A stretch of DNA of 64,000 bases from assembly GCF_029210385.1 (NCBI RefSeq), contig NZ_JARGDQ010000002.1:186001-250000 (forward strand). Reading direction: 5' to 3'. Within the stretch, counting starts at the first letter, position 1; each line of letters opens with the position of its first letter. The notes below the pieces were generated by a model, which saw only the letters and a list, made by a program, of their open reading frames with translations, had not been told where the DNA came from and made no database searches. A program made the position numbers and the translations under genes. Source of the DNA: Desulfurivibrio dismutans. Lineage in GTDB: Bacteria; Desulfobacterota; Desulfobulbia; Desulfobulbales; Desulfurivibrionaceae. This document shows positions 1-8,764 of the stretch, piece by piece.

Positions 1-236
1 TCGTACACTGCCACCCGGTGATTCATACCATCCAGGACATAGAGCTCGCCATCAACGATGGTGAGATCGGTGGGCAGTTCCATGGCCAGGCCGGCGGCGT
101 CCTCAATGGCAAAGTCAAATTCCACCAGGATCTTCTCGTAGGCCAGGGCCGCACGCGGCCCGGCGACCGAAAGCAGGGTCAGCGCCAGCAACAGCAGCAG
201 CAACCGGCTTGGTTTATGACTTGGGCCGGCAACCAT
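1..236 (-). CDS. NHL-repeat (beta-propeller) exported protein, 5' part only
   Basis: The reading frame starts at ATG 236 and runs off the window edge without a stop, so only about 78 residues are visible. The N-terminus is a signal peptide: a positively charged start, a leucine-rich core around residues 12-22, and an Ala-rich cleavage region near residue 32 (RAALA|YEK). It is followed by a sequence typical of an NHL/6-bladed propeller blade (LPTDLTIVDGELYVLDGMNHRV). The start overlaps the stop of the cytochrome b/c gene by four bases (ATGA), so it belongs to the same operon. NHL proteins often accompany multihaem cytochromes in metal- and electrode-reducing bacteria; a role in the conduit is inferred. 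The C-terminal part is outside the window. Confidence 0.75.
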   Translation of the reverse strand, partial: MVAGPSHKPSRLLLLLLALTLLSVAGPRAALAYEKILVEFDFAIEDAAGLAMELPTDLTIVDGELYVLDGMNHRVAVY

Positions 237-1984
237 CAGCGACCCTCCCGGCGCGGTGAAAACAGCTGGGGTAGATGGAAACGCTCATCCTGGTCGTATT
301 TCTCAATCAGGCCAAGAATGGCGCTGCCGGTCAACTCCCGGATCCGCTGTTCGGAGTAGCCCAGCTCCCGGAAGGGCAGGTACTGGATCTCCGGGTCGTG
401 GCAATCCCGGCAGGAGACCGGCTCCGGGGTCAGGCCGTCGTGGAGGCGGCGCAGGTAATCGACCCGCTGGCCACGACTCAGGGTCGCCTGCAGATCCTGA
501 TATTCGCTGCTCAGGATGGCCCGGTCGGGCCCGTCAAAGCGTTCCAGCCGGCCGTTGCGCCGGACAAAGGGAGCAATGCGGCAATCAACCCGCTCCTCCA
601 CCCGGGTGTCGCAACCCAGGGCCTCGTCCTGAACCTCGCCGCCATCCTTGGAGAACCAGTAGAAATTGGCAAACAGCTCTTCCCCGTTCTGCTGCCGGGG
701 CACATGGCACACCTCGCAAGAGAAGTAGAAGGTGTGCATATTGATGTAAGAACGCTTGATATCGATATCCTCATGGACCAGATCACCATGGCACGCCACA
801 CAGGAAGAATGCTGGTCGGAGGCGATATCGATCCCCACGTTATGGAAATGCCCGCTCAAGTCCTCGATGGAATCCAGCCGGTACCCCCGATACTCCTCCT
901 TGTTGTTGAAACCCTCCAGGGCACTGATACCCTCCAGCCGGACCTCTTTCAGTACGGTCTGGGGTGGCGGCTCGATTTTCTTGGGCCGCTCCCGGGGGAA
1001 AAAGCCATGGGAGCTGTAAATCGACAGATCCAGGATCATCCAGATCAGGACCACGGCAACAGCCGAAATCACCCCGCCGAAGATCAGCTTGGTGGACTTT
1101 CTTTCCTGCCAGTGATGCTCATGCTCCCCGGGCTCGTACTGGCCCTTGATCTCATGCTCCAGCCCCTCGGCCTTCATCATCGTCACGTACTCATCGTAGT
1201 GCTCCTCAATCATGTCGTGTTCCGACAGGTAGCCGGTGATGAAGACCCGCCCCATGGGGAATTTATGGCGGTGCAGATGGGTGTTGTAAATATGCCAGAC
1301 CAACAGGAAGCTGGCGGCCAGCAAGGCCTCGTCGGTATGGGCGATGTAGGAGATGTTGAATACGATGCCGGGTAGGTAATGGGAGAAAAACTCCAGGTTC
1401 CACATAAAGATGCCGGTCAGGCCCAGCAGCGGGGTGCCCCAGTAAACAGCGAAGTAGTCGAACTTCTCTTTCCACATGAACTTATCGTAGCGGGGCTTTT
1501 TGTCACTGATAAAAAGGTGATACTTGATGTAATCCACCAGGTCGGTGCCATCTTTGACATGGGGAATCATCGGGACGTTGTAAAAGGCCACCAGGGCGTT
1601 CCAGAAGGTGAATTCCCCCCGTTGCCTCATGGGCTTGATGTCCTCCCGGTAAAAGACGGCGATGAAATAGATCATGTGGTAAACAAACAACGTACACAGT
1701 GCCACCCCGGCAATGCGGTGCAGGATGGGGGCCATCTCGATGCCGCCCAGCAGGGCAAAAACGTGCTGCCAAAAGACGGAATCCGGAAATTTAAGGGGAA
1801 AGCCGGTGAGGATCAGAATCAATACCGACAGGGCCAGCCAGATATGCTGGATCCGCTGGTGCAGGCTGAACCGGAAGAAGAACTTATCCCCATTGTAGAC
1901 ATATATCCGGTTTCTCCGAAACTCGTAGGGAGAAACGGGCAGTTCCGTCCTGGGCCGTTGATTATCATTGCCGCTACTTGTCAT
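236..1984 (-). CDS. Cytochrome b / multihaem cytochrome c fusion (membrane quinol oxidoreductase)
   Basis: 582 residues. Residues 40-260 form a cytochrome b561/formate-dehydrogenase-gamma-like domain with four membrane helices and His in the expected places (HQRIQH, ILHR, VYHMIYF, LLVWHIYNTH); a fifth helix lies near 305-325. The C-terminal part carries three c-type haem motifs (CVACH, CEVCH, CRDCH) and should face the periplasm. The arrangement recalls the Geobacter CbcL type of inner-membrane quinol dehydrogenase, which passes electrons from menaquinol to periplasmic cytochromes; the likeness is in architecture, no alignment was run. It overlaps the upstream octahaem-like gene by 11 bases and the downstream NHL gene by 4, implying translational coupling. 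Confidence 0.8.
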   Translation of the reverse strand: MTSSGNDNQRPRTELPVSPYEFRRNRIYVYNGDKFFFRFSLHQRIQHIWLALSVLILILTGFPLKFPDSVFWQHVFALLGGIEMAPILHRIAGVALCTLFVYHMIYFIAVFYREDIKPMRQRGEFTFWNALVAFYNVPMIPHVKDGTDLVDYIKYHLFISDKKPRYDKFMWKEKFDYFAVYWGTPLLGLTGIFMWNLEFFSHYLPGIVFNISYIAHTDEALLAASFLLVWHIYNTHLHRHKFPMGRVFITGYLSEHDMIEEHYDEYVTMMKAEGLEHEIKGQYEPGEHEHHWQERKSTKLIFGGVISAVAVVLIWMILDLSIYSSHGFFPRERPKKIEPPPQTVLKEVRLEGISALEGFNNKEEYRGYRLDSIEDLSGHFHNVGIDIASDQHSSCVACHGDLVHEDIDIKRSYINMHTFYFSCEVCHVPRQQNGEELFANFYWFSKDGGEVQDEALGCDTRVEERVDCRIAPFVRRNGRLERFDGPDRAILSSEYQDLQATLSRGQRVDYLRRLHDGLTPEPVSCRDCHDPEIQYLPFRELGYSEQRIRELTGSAILGLIEKYDQDERFHLPQLFSPRREGR

Positions 1985-3068
1985 GATGCTTGTCCCTTTC
2001 TTTGATCAACCCGGCATCAGGGAAAAGTCCCCGAATCTGCTCCAGAATCATCAGCACGTAAACCCCGATCAAAACACCGGCCAGCAGCACGATGAACATG
2101 TAGTAGACATAACGCTCGACCACGTACTCCGGCAAGTTGGTGTCGATGTGGACGCCGATATCACCCACATAAGGGCCGGCGTTTTCATGGCAGCCGATCT
2201 GGCTGCAGGTGGCCTGGCGATTGTCCGGATGAATGGCAGAGAGCGGGTCATCCTGGCTGCGGATCAGATGCACCGATTCACCGCGGTTGCTGTGGCAATC
2301 GGTGCAATCCGGCTGAGCCCGGCCGCCGAAAGCGGTCCATTTGGCGTGGAAGGTGTATTTGTAAGAATAAACCGCCCGTTTCAGGTCATGTCGCTCAATA
2401 AGTTCCGGGTTGTCGTGGCAATTGGCGCACATCTGCTCGATAACACCGGCGGAGCGGGTGTGTTCCAAACGGCTGCTGACGTGCTTGTAAAAGGACTCGG
2501 TAAACCCTTCTCCTTCATGACAGGAAACACAGCGTTCCATGGCCTGTTCATCAAGGCCCTCGTAGACATCCCCCTTGAAGTAGGTCATGGGCTGGTACAT
2601 GGGTTCTTCCCAGTGGCAATCAATACAGCCCGGCATATCGTCGGCGTACTGCTTCAGGTTACCGTCCTGATCATAGCGCGAGTGGGCGCCCTGGGTCATG
2701 AAGTTCTGGATTCGTTCATGGGTAAAACGCTCGCCGGTGGAAGGCTCAACAATATGGCACTGCTTGAGGCAGTTAACCTCCTCCACCGGCAGCATGTGAG
2801 GCACCATATCGATATCGCCGTGGCAATCGCCGCACTGCACCCGGTAATGGGGCCCCTGTTCCAGCAGCCGTTCGTTGATGAACAACAGGCGCAACTCGTG
2901 ATTTTCGTCAACTCTGGCCAGACCGGGGTACTTGTGGCACATCATGCAGTTTTCCGCATCGGCATGATAGTAGCGTTCCGCCGCCGCCCGATCACTCCAG
3001 ACCAGAGAGACCAGCAGCAGACAGCCAAGAGCCCCCAAAGCCGGTAATGTTCTTCCGATCAACCTCAT
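1974..3068 (-). CDS. Membrane-anchored multihaem cytochrome c (6 CxxCH plus CX3CH and CX4CH)
   Basis: 364 residues. It has a signal peptide (residues 1-30, ending RAAA) and six canonical haem motifs: CMMCH, CGDCH, CIDCH, CVSCH, CANCH and CTDCH. Two spaced variants, CLKQCH (CX3CH) and CSQIGCH (CX4CH), may bind further haems. A single membrane helix near residues 320-342 is followed by a short charged cytoplasmic tail. The topology is a periplasmic haem domain tethered to the inner membrane, suited to take electrons from the neighbouring cytochrome b/c protein. NapC/NrfH-type proteins are anchored at the N-terminus, so this is a different build. The start overlaps the previous stop (ATGA). Confidence 0.8.
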   Translation of the reverse strand: MRLIGRTLPALGALGCLLLVSLVWSDRAAAERYYHADAENCMMCHKYPGLARVDENHELRLLFINERLLEQGPHYRVQCGDCHGDIDMVPHMLPVEEVNCLKQCHIVEPSTGERFTHERIQNFMTQGAHSRYDQDGNLKQYADDMPGCIDCHWEEPMYQPMTYFKGDVYEGLDEQAMERCVSCHEGEGFTESFYKHVSSRLEHTRSAGVIEQMCANCHDNPELIERHDLKRAVYSYKYTFHAKWTAFGGRAQPDCTDCHSNRGESVHLIRSQDDPLSAIHPDNRQATCSQIGCHENAGPYVGDIGVHIDTNLPEYVVERYVYYMFIVLLAGVLIGVYVLMILEQIRGLFPDAGLIKERDKHHDK

Positions 3069-4177
3069 CTGTCAATTCCTCCCGCACCATGACAGGCCGC
3101 GCACAAGGTTCCCTGGCGGGCCGGCAAACGCATGTTCCTTTCCGGTTTAAGTTCACTGACGGGCCGCATTTCACTGCTAAAATCCGGCAGGCCCAGGCGA
3201 AAATCCCGCCGTACCGGCTTGCCGGGACGGACCATCTGTTCAAATTTACTAATCACCTCCGGCGGCAACTTATCTTCGTCGTAGCGCACACCGGCCGGAT
3301 GATCCTCGGGGAAGACCCCTTTTTCATGGGGGTTATGGCAGGTAGCGCAGGTGATCCGCCCTTTTTCATCCATGGGCAGTACCACCCCCAGCTCCTGTTC
3401 GGCCTGTTGCGCCGCCGCCATGGTTTTTTCCGACGGCTGTTCCAGGTGCTCGGCCGCCCCGGCATGGGGGGTCAACAAGTGACAGCCGATACAGGTTACC
3501 GACATCTCCTTGCGCAACTGATAATCCTGGGGTGAAGGCGCCGCTTCGGGGTCCGGCACCTGACTATGGCAAAACAGACAGCGCCGCTCCTCGATGGCGC
3601 CGGCCGGATCCAGTTGCCCTTCATGGGGGTTGTACTCCTCAACATCTTCCCGGCGATGGCAGGCGTAACAGAAGTTCAACAGTTCCGGTTCTCCCGCCAC
3701 CATCTCCACCGTCGTCGGCGCCGGCCGCAGGAAATTGGCCTTCTCCCGGCGATCCCGCCTTTCACAGGCCGGGGTGTGATCATGGCAGGTCAGGCAGGTG
3801 GTCTTTCCCTGGTCATCCAAAGGGAATTCCGCCGGAATACTCACCGCCTCGGAGTCAACCCCGCCCACCGGATGGGGCTCACGGCTGGCCCGGCCCCTGG
3901 TGTGGCATACCGTGCACATGGTGTTGCCATCTCCCCGCAGGTACAGCTCCTGGCGGTCGGGCCGGGAGGTGTGGCAGGCCACGCAAGCGTTGGCCTGCCA
4001 GTGGGGATCTTCCCGGTAAAATTCGGTCCCGAAAGCCCTGGTTAGTTCCGCTTCGATCTCCGCCAGCGGGGGGGCGCCGGCCCGGGCGGAACCCAGCGCC
4101 ATGGCCACAACCATCACCGTTGCCAGCACCCCGGCCCCCGTCAGCCATCCCCTTATTTTCATACCTTCATTAGTCAT
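3065..4177 (-). CDS. Periplasmic octahaem cytochrome c
   Basis: About 370 residues with eight CxxCH motifs: CVACH, CTVCH, CLTCH, CYACH, CLFCH, CIGCH, CATCH and CAACH. A signal peptide begins at MKIRGW and ends ARAGA. The start is uncertain: ATG 4177 is given here. ATG 4162 would remove five residues, and ATG 4219 would overlap the preceding gene and add 14 unlikely residues; none has a convincing ribosome site. There is no lipobox or membrane anchor after the signal, so it is probably a soluble periplasmic carrier between the inner-membrane and outer-membrane parts of the system. Its stop overlaps the next start (ATGA). Confidence 0.8.
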   Translation of the reverse strand: MTNEGMKIRGWLTGAGVLATVMVVAMALGSARAGAPPLAEIEAELTRAFGTEFYREDPHWQANACVACHTSRPDRQELYLRGDGNTMCTVCHTRGRASREPHPVGGVDSEAVSIPAEFPLDDQGKTTCLTCHDHTPACERRDRREKANFLRPAPTTVEMVAGEPELLNFCYACHRREDVEEYNPHEGQLDPAGAIEERRCLFCHSQVPDPEAAPSPQDYQLRKEMSVTCIGCHLLTPHAGAAEHLEQPSEKTMAAAQQAEQELGVVLPMDEKGRITCATCHNPHEKGVFPEDHPAGVRYDEDKLPPEVISKFEQMVRPGKPVRRDFRLGLPDFSSEMRPVSELKPERNMRLPARQGTLCAACHGAGGIDR

Positions 4178-4191
4178 AGCTGTGGCCCGGT

Positions 4192-4782
4192 TTAAAATCT
4201 TCTTCTGCCGCTGTGGCAATCGATACAGAAATTCGCGGTGTGGCAGGCATTACAGGAGGCCGGATCGATCTGGGCCTCAATGCCGTGGAAGTAACGGTAC
4301 GACCTGGTATGCACCACGTTGAAATTGGTATCCCGCCGGGTGTGGCAGTCGTTGCAGAACGACGGATTATTGTGGCAGGAGACACAGGTCTGGCGATCGT
4401 TACGGGCATCCAGACCATGATCTCTGGTCCAGTCGTGCAGATGGGTGGGCGGCCGGATATCATCCATGTCGGTATGGCAGGCCATGCACTCCTGGGTGGC
4501 GGCCAGATCGCGGGTTTCCGGATCAACATGGCAGTAATGACAGATGGTCATGGTGCCAAACAGTGATTCCTCGGCCACCGCGAAGACCTGGGGGAACGCC
4601 TGTTCTTCCAAGGTGGTAAAGTAGTGGCAGTCCATACAGCCGAAGCCGTGCTCCACCAGAGTGTCGACATGAACATCGTGTTCAAAGAGCTGGGCCGGGG
4701 TCCGGGTAATCAGCCCGGCACAGCCGGCCATAACCAGGAGGCTGAGAATAATCAGTGCCGTATTCTTACCGGAAAAGTTCAT
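4192..4782 (-). CDS. Heptahaem cytochrome c lipoprotein
   Basis: 196 residues. A lipoprotein signal peptide ends in a clear lipobox (VMAGC, Cys21), so the protein should be lipid-anchored, probably to the outer membrane. Seven haem motifs follow: CMDCH, CHYCH, CMACH, CVSCH, CNDCH, CNACH and CIDCH, a very high haem density (one per about 25 residues after the signal). It sits directly after the beta-barrel gene, with an ATGA overlap. This is the position expected for the periplasmic-side cytochrome plugged into a porin-cytochrome conduit (compare MtrA/OmaB). That role is inferred from order and localisation only. Confidence 0.82.
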   Translation of the reverse strand: MNFSGKNTALIILSLLVMAGCAGLITRTPAQLFEHDVHVDTLVEHGFGCMDCHYFTTLEEQAFPQVFAVAEESLFGTMTICHYCHVDPETRDLAATQECMACHTDMDDIRPPTHLHDWTRDHGLDARNDRQTCVSCHNNPSFCNDCHTRRDTNFNVVHTRSYRYFHGIEAQIDPASCNACHTANFCIDCHSGRRRF

Positions 4783-6101
4783 GGGGCAACCCTTTGCGCG
4801 GCTTTGCCCAGGGCAAAACCGAAGAGGTAATCAAACCGCAAGCCGACTCGAAAATCGTTGCGGTACTCTGGGTTATCACTGCGTTCCAGGTAACCGGCCA
4901 GTTTCCACTGCTTCCCCGGTTTATAACCCAGTTCGACATTGATACTCTTGGCGGTCTCTTTATCCCTGAGGGGCTTATTGATCCTGACCAGTTCCATGCC
5001 CACCAACAGATTCCAGACCCGGTCGTACTGGTAATCGACGCTTACCGCCATGCCGTTGGCTTCGGCCAGGTGACTGTTGAAGTGGTACAGGCCGGCATCG
5101 AACAGCACACCCCTGGATTCCCGGTAGTCGCCAATCACCCCGCCTTTGACGATACGCCCCCGGCGCCAGGCGCCGTCGGGCATCTCCAGCTCGGTATAAA
5201 CCGAACTCTGGTAAAAGGCGATCTCCGGCCGCCAGTCGTAGGTAATGATATACTTGGCCCGATCCTCGCGGCCGGTGGAGAACAGGGAGATGATCAACTC
5301 ACGGTCGGCGGGGTAGTCATCGCGGACATCGTAACGGTCGGCCTGGAGCACTACCCGCAGTTTTTCCGAGTAAATCATAAACATGCGAGCACTGAGGCGG
5401 TCCACCACCGACTTATCCGGGTTGTAGTCCAGGCTTCCGTCCAGCGCCACGATCAGCTCATCCCGCTCTTCCTGGGGACGGGGAATAAAAAAGTCCTTGC
5501 CGCCGCCGATACCGAAGATCTCACGATAAACGTCGCCGCCCCCCCCTTCCCGCGAGTAGGAGGCGTTGGCCCGGACCCCCTCGACGCCACGGAGGAAGAT
5601 CTTACCGCCGGCCAGATAGTCGCCGCTGTCGCGGAACTGGCGCTCGAAACGATCACTATGGATTTCCATGTACCGGGGCTGACCGGCATACAGGGAGTAA
5701 CCGAAAGGCCGGTCCGGCCGCTGAGTGAAATGAAATCCGTCCAGGGTAAGAAAACGGTGACTTTCCAAGGGAAAACGGCCAAGCATCAGGTCATTGCGGC
5801 CCTCGAAGGTACGGTGATTACCGTATAGATAGTAGATGCTGGTGGCGGAATCACCCCGCTGCCACTCATAGGCGTATTTGCTGAAGCCGTGCAGGGAGAG
5901 ATTGGCCACCGGCAGCCGTTGGGCATCGAAGGAAAGGTAGTTGACCATCACCGATTCCCGGGTGCCGTCACGGACCTCGCGATCCTCGTAACCCATGGTG
6001 TATCTGCCGGTTATCTCAGCCCCTGTTGCCGTCTTTCCAGCCAGGAAGAGCAGCAGCAGGACCAGGGAGAAAACTCCGATTTTGCCGGATGAAATCTTCA
6101 T
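4779..6101 (-). CDS. Outer-membrane beta-barrel, candidate porin of an electron conduit
   Basis: 440 residues with a signal peptide (cleavage near ATGA|EITG) and then many alternating amphipathic strands rich in Tyr, Arg and Gly (for example GRYTMGYED, YSLYAGQPRYME, LVGMELVRI). No CxxCH motif is present. The strand pattern and lack of internal hydrophobic helices indicate an outer-membrane barrel, perhaps of 18-22 strands. It lies between two lipoprotein cytochrome genes and overlaps both (ATGA at 6101 and at 4782). In known porin-cytochrome complexes (MtrB, OmbB) the barrel sheaths a cytochrome; I infer the same here. Residues 190-210 contain a glycine-rich loop. Confidence 0.75.
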   Translation of the reverse strand: MKISSGKIGVFSLVLLLLFLAGKTATGAEITGRYTMGYEDREVRDGTRESVMVNYLSFDAQRLPVANLSLHGFSKYAYEWQRGDSATSIYYLYGNHRTFEGRNDLMLGRFPLESHRFLTLDGFHFTQRPDRPFGYSLYAGQPRYMEIHSDRFERQFRDSGDYLAGGKIFLRGVEGVRANASYSREGGGGDVYREIFGIGGGKDFFIPRPQEERDELIVALDGSLDYNPDKSVVDRLSARMFMIYSEKLRVVLQADRYDVRDDYPADRELIISLFSTGREDRAKYIITYDWRPEIAFYQSSVYTELEMPDGAWRRGRIVKGGVIGDYRESRGVLFDAGLYHFNSHLAEANGMAVSVDYQYDRVWNLLVGMELVRINKPLRDKETAKSINVELGYKPGKQWKLAGYLERSDNPEYRNDFRVGLRFDYLFGFALGKAAQRVAP

Positions 6102-8461
6102 CAGTATCCTTCCAGGTCTTCCAGGCTCAAGCGCAGCAACTCCGCCGCATACTGGTAATTGTGAAGGCCGTAGCTGCCGTCCCGTTTAACAAAGAGGTAG
6201 TTGTATGCCGCCCGGTTTACCGCCTCCAGTCTCTCGCCGGTAAGGCTTTGTTCGTAGTTATGAATAATGGGAGAAAGCAGATCCTCACGGCCGGCCAGTG
6301 CGTTGATCCTGGTCTGCAGTTCTTCCAATTTTTCTTTGATTTCGCTAAAACGGCCCAGAAAGTCGAAACGATTACCTTCTTCCGGCAGGGCCAAATTGCC
6401 GGTGTGACACGTTAAACAACCGGTTACGGTATAATCATCGGCGGTTGCGATATCTTCTCCCTCATAAAGCCGCCGCTGATGGGTAATAACCTTGTCTCCG
6501 TTATGCTCGGCCACCATATGGCAACCGACACATTTATCCGGTACGATCCGGTGTACTCCTTGGGGAATATTTTCCTGGCCGTACTCGTAACCGCCTATTC
6601 CTTCAAGCATCTCCGCCTGATTACCATGCAGATCCTCACCCACCGCCGGCAACACGATGTAGGCGTTGTGACAGGAATAACAAACCGCCGCCCGGCCGGC
6701 ATCGAAAATCTTTTCTATTTCTCCTTCCCCAACTTTCAAAGGCATGGCTATCTCACCATGGGCCCGCAGGTGTGAAACCTGACTGCCCTCATCATGGGGA
6801 TCGTGACAGACCACGCAGGTAATGCCTTCCGGTTGCTCGATATCAGCCGGCGCCAAGGTTTTGCCGTGCATCCGACCGATGAAGTACTGGCCCACATGAC
6901 AGTGGTAGCAGGGATAGGTATCAACCACCCTGATCCGGCCATCCACCACGTAATGGGCGTCAACATGAAGGTCTCCTTCCCAGGCGTAATAATAGTCCCG
7001 ACCGCTGATCTGCTCATCGGGGCGGATGTTGTGGCAGGCCATACAGGGGCCCTGGCTCAGGCTGGCCTGATAGTCATGATGAAAGCCGCTGCCGTCGGGA
7101 GGAGTCCCGCCGCTGCCGGCCGGGCCATGGCAGGCCTCGCAGCTGACCCCCTGCAGATGAGGGGCGTCACCGGCGTCTTTGGTATCATGATAGAAAAAGT
7201 CGGCAAACCCCCAGCCAGGATCGTAGCTGACGGCATTGCGGTCGGTGACCAGAAAACCGGTGGTATGGCAGTTGAGGCAGACCGCGTCGTCATGATCAGA
7301 GGAGGCCAGGTTTTCGTAGGCCGCAGCGTGGTTTGATGCCTGCCAGGGGGTGATCAAGTTGCGCAGGGTATCCCTACCGTAAATGTCTACGTAATCACTC
7401 TCACCAAACTGCCCGGCATGGCAGTAACCGCAGTAATTGCTGATCTCCCCGTCACGCAGCACATAACTGTAGCTGCCGGCGGTGATGTTAACGCTGTCCT
7501 GGTCATCCCCGGCGGTCAATTGCACGGTATAGCGTCCCACCCGGTCGGGAATGAGTTCCACTTCCCGGCCGGTGCCGGTAAGTTGCGCCGTTGACCCGAC
7601 CGGTTTTTCCAGTAACACCCAATCGTAGCCGGCATAGGGCTGCTGGCTGACATCGTTTTCCCGGCCACGCAACTGCACCCGTTCACCACGTTGCACGACG
7701 TTGATCCCCCGAAGGGGATCGGCAATCTCAACACCGTTTTTGAGCACTCGCTCGGCATCGGCATACCCGTCCCATCCCAACTCGATCAGTGGTAAGGGAT
7801 GAGTTTTGGCGGTAGGAGGAATATCCCGGATGACCACCACGAAACGGCCAAAACCGTCAGTCGTGGCGGTCAGCACACCCTGGTCTGGGTAGTGACTGGC
7901 GTTTTGTGTCTGATTATTACGTCGCAACAGCAGTTCATCCTCCACTCCCTGGGCCGCTACCACGCTTTGCCGGTAAGGAATATGAACGATCACCGTGCCG
8001 GCGGCCGCTACTTCGTTGCCTTCAACGTCGAAAAGAATCAGGTCATAAAGATTACCCACCGGAATAAAGCCGTTTTCCCGGACCGGCGAGGGGTCAAGTT
8101 GAATCAGCAGGCGGCCGCCGGCGGCCGCCGTCAGATTCTGGCCGTTGATCTGCAGCCCGGCAAACTCTCCCTGGCCGACAAAACTGATTTCACCGGCGTC
8201 ATTAACCCCGGTACTGGTCTCTCGGACCTCACCCGTTCCGATACCGGCAACCTTTTTGGAACCATCGGCATCACCACGACAGGAAGTAAAAACAAGCAAC
8301 AAGGAAAGAGAAAAAAGAAGACAGCAGAAAAAAGCAACGGGGGAAATGAAAAAGCGAGAGAAGGAGAAGTCATAACCGGCGATTATGGGACCGCTGGTGG
8401 GCAACGGGGGACCGCCGGGCAATGGTCGGCGTAAAACACGCCGTCGACAAAAAAAGTCCAT
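6101..8461 (-). CDS. Nonahaem cytochrome c lipoprotein with beta-rich N-terminal domain
   Basis: 786 residues, first gene of the operon. A strong ribosome site (GGAGGAGGG, ten bases upstream) supports ATG 8461 despite a long N-terminal extension before the hydrophobic core. A lipobox (VFTSC, about Cys61) predicts a lipoprotein. Residues about 70-330 are beta-rich and haem-free, resembling Ig/Big-type domains (GRYTVQLTAGDDQDSVNI). Nine haem motifs follow between about 340 and 720: CGYCH, CLNCH, CEACH, CMACH, CYHCH, CVVCH, CYSCH, CVGCH and CLTCH. This is the best candidate for the cell-surface terminal cytochrome. Surface exposure is inferred, not shown. Confidence 0.8.
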   Translation of the reverse strand: MDFFCRRRVLRRPLPGGPPLPTSGPIIAGYDFSFSRFFISPVAFFCCLLFSLSLLLVFTSCRGDADGSKKVAGIGTGEVRETSTGVNDAGEISFVGQGEFAGLQINGQNLTAAAGGRLLIQLDPSPVRENGFIPVGNLYDLILFDVEGNEVAAAGTVIVHIPYRQSVVAAQGVEDELLLRRNNQTQNASHYPDQGVLTATTDGFGRFVVVIRDIPPTAKTHPLPLIELGWDGYADAERVLKNGVEIADPLRGINVVQRGERVQLRGRENDVSQQPYAGYDWVLLEKPVGSTAQLTGTGREVELIPDRVGRYTVQLTAGDDQDSVNITAGSYSYVLRDGEISNYCGYCHAGQFGESDYVDIYGRDTLRNLITPWQASNHAAAYENLASSDHDDAVCLNCHTTGFLVTDRNAVSYDPGWGFADFFYHDTKDAGDAPHLQGVSCEACHGPAGSGGTPPDGSGFHHDYQASLSQGPCMACHNIRPDEQISGRDYYYAWEGDLHVDAHYVVDGRIRVVDTYPCYHCHVGQYFIGRMHGKTLAPADIEQPEGITCVVCHDPHDEGSQVSHLRAHGEIAMPLKVGEGEIEKIFDAGRAAVCYSCHNAYIVLPAVGEDLHGNQAEMLEGIGGYEYGQENIPQGVHRIVPDKCVGCHMVAEHNGDKVITHQRRLYEGEDIATADDYTVTGCLTCHTGNLALPEEGNRFDFLGRFSEIKEKLEELQTRINALAGREDLLSPIIHNYEQSLTGERLEAVNRAAYNYLFVKRDGSYGLHNYQYAAELLRLSLEDLEGY

Positions 8462-8764
8462 GGCTCTACAACCCTCCTCCAGATACTACAGTCTCATTTT
8501 TAGTTCCTTCACCAGACCAGTGGAACCAAAAACCCTCGGGAGTCAGCTATAGTGAAAAAGGAAAAGCCATGTCAACTCAAAAATTACCTTTAACCCTTGT
8601 AACTGTTTAATCTTTTTCTTTTTTATAAGACAAAATCAACGTTTTCAAGGTTAGTTAACCTAACAAGGAAGAATGTAAAAAAAATCTTACCTTTTCTTAA
8701 GGTGACCATTAAATAACATTGTTTTATTAATGGTTTCAATAAAATGACCGTTCTTTCTTTTTTG
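8462..8764. other. AT-rich intergenic region upstream of the cytochrome operon
   Basis: No gene is visible in these 303 bases. The region must hold the operon promoter on the minus strand and the 3' end of the serine hydrolase gene. Two inverted repeats stand out: an 8-bp perfect repeat ACCATTAA...TTAATGGT (8705-8734), which could help terminate the hydrolase transcript, and GGTTA-G-TTAACC near 8649-8662, a possible regulator site. Confidence 0.5.
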
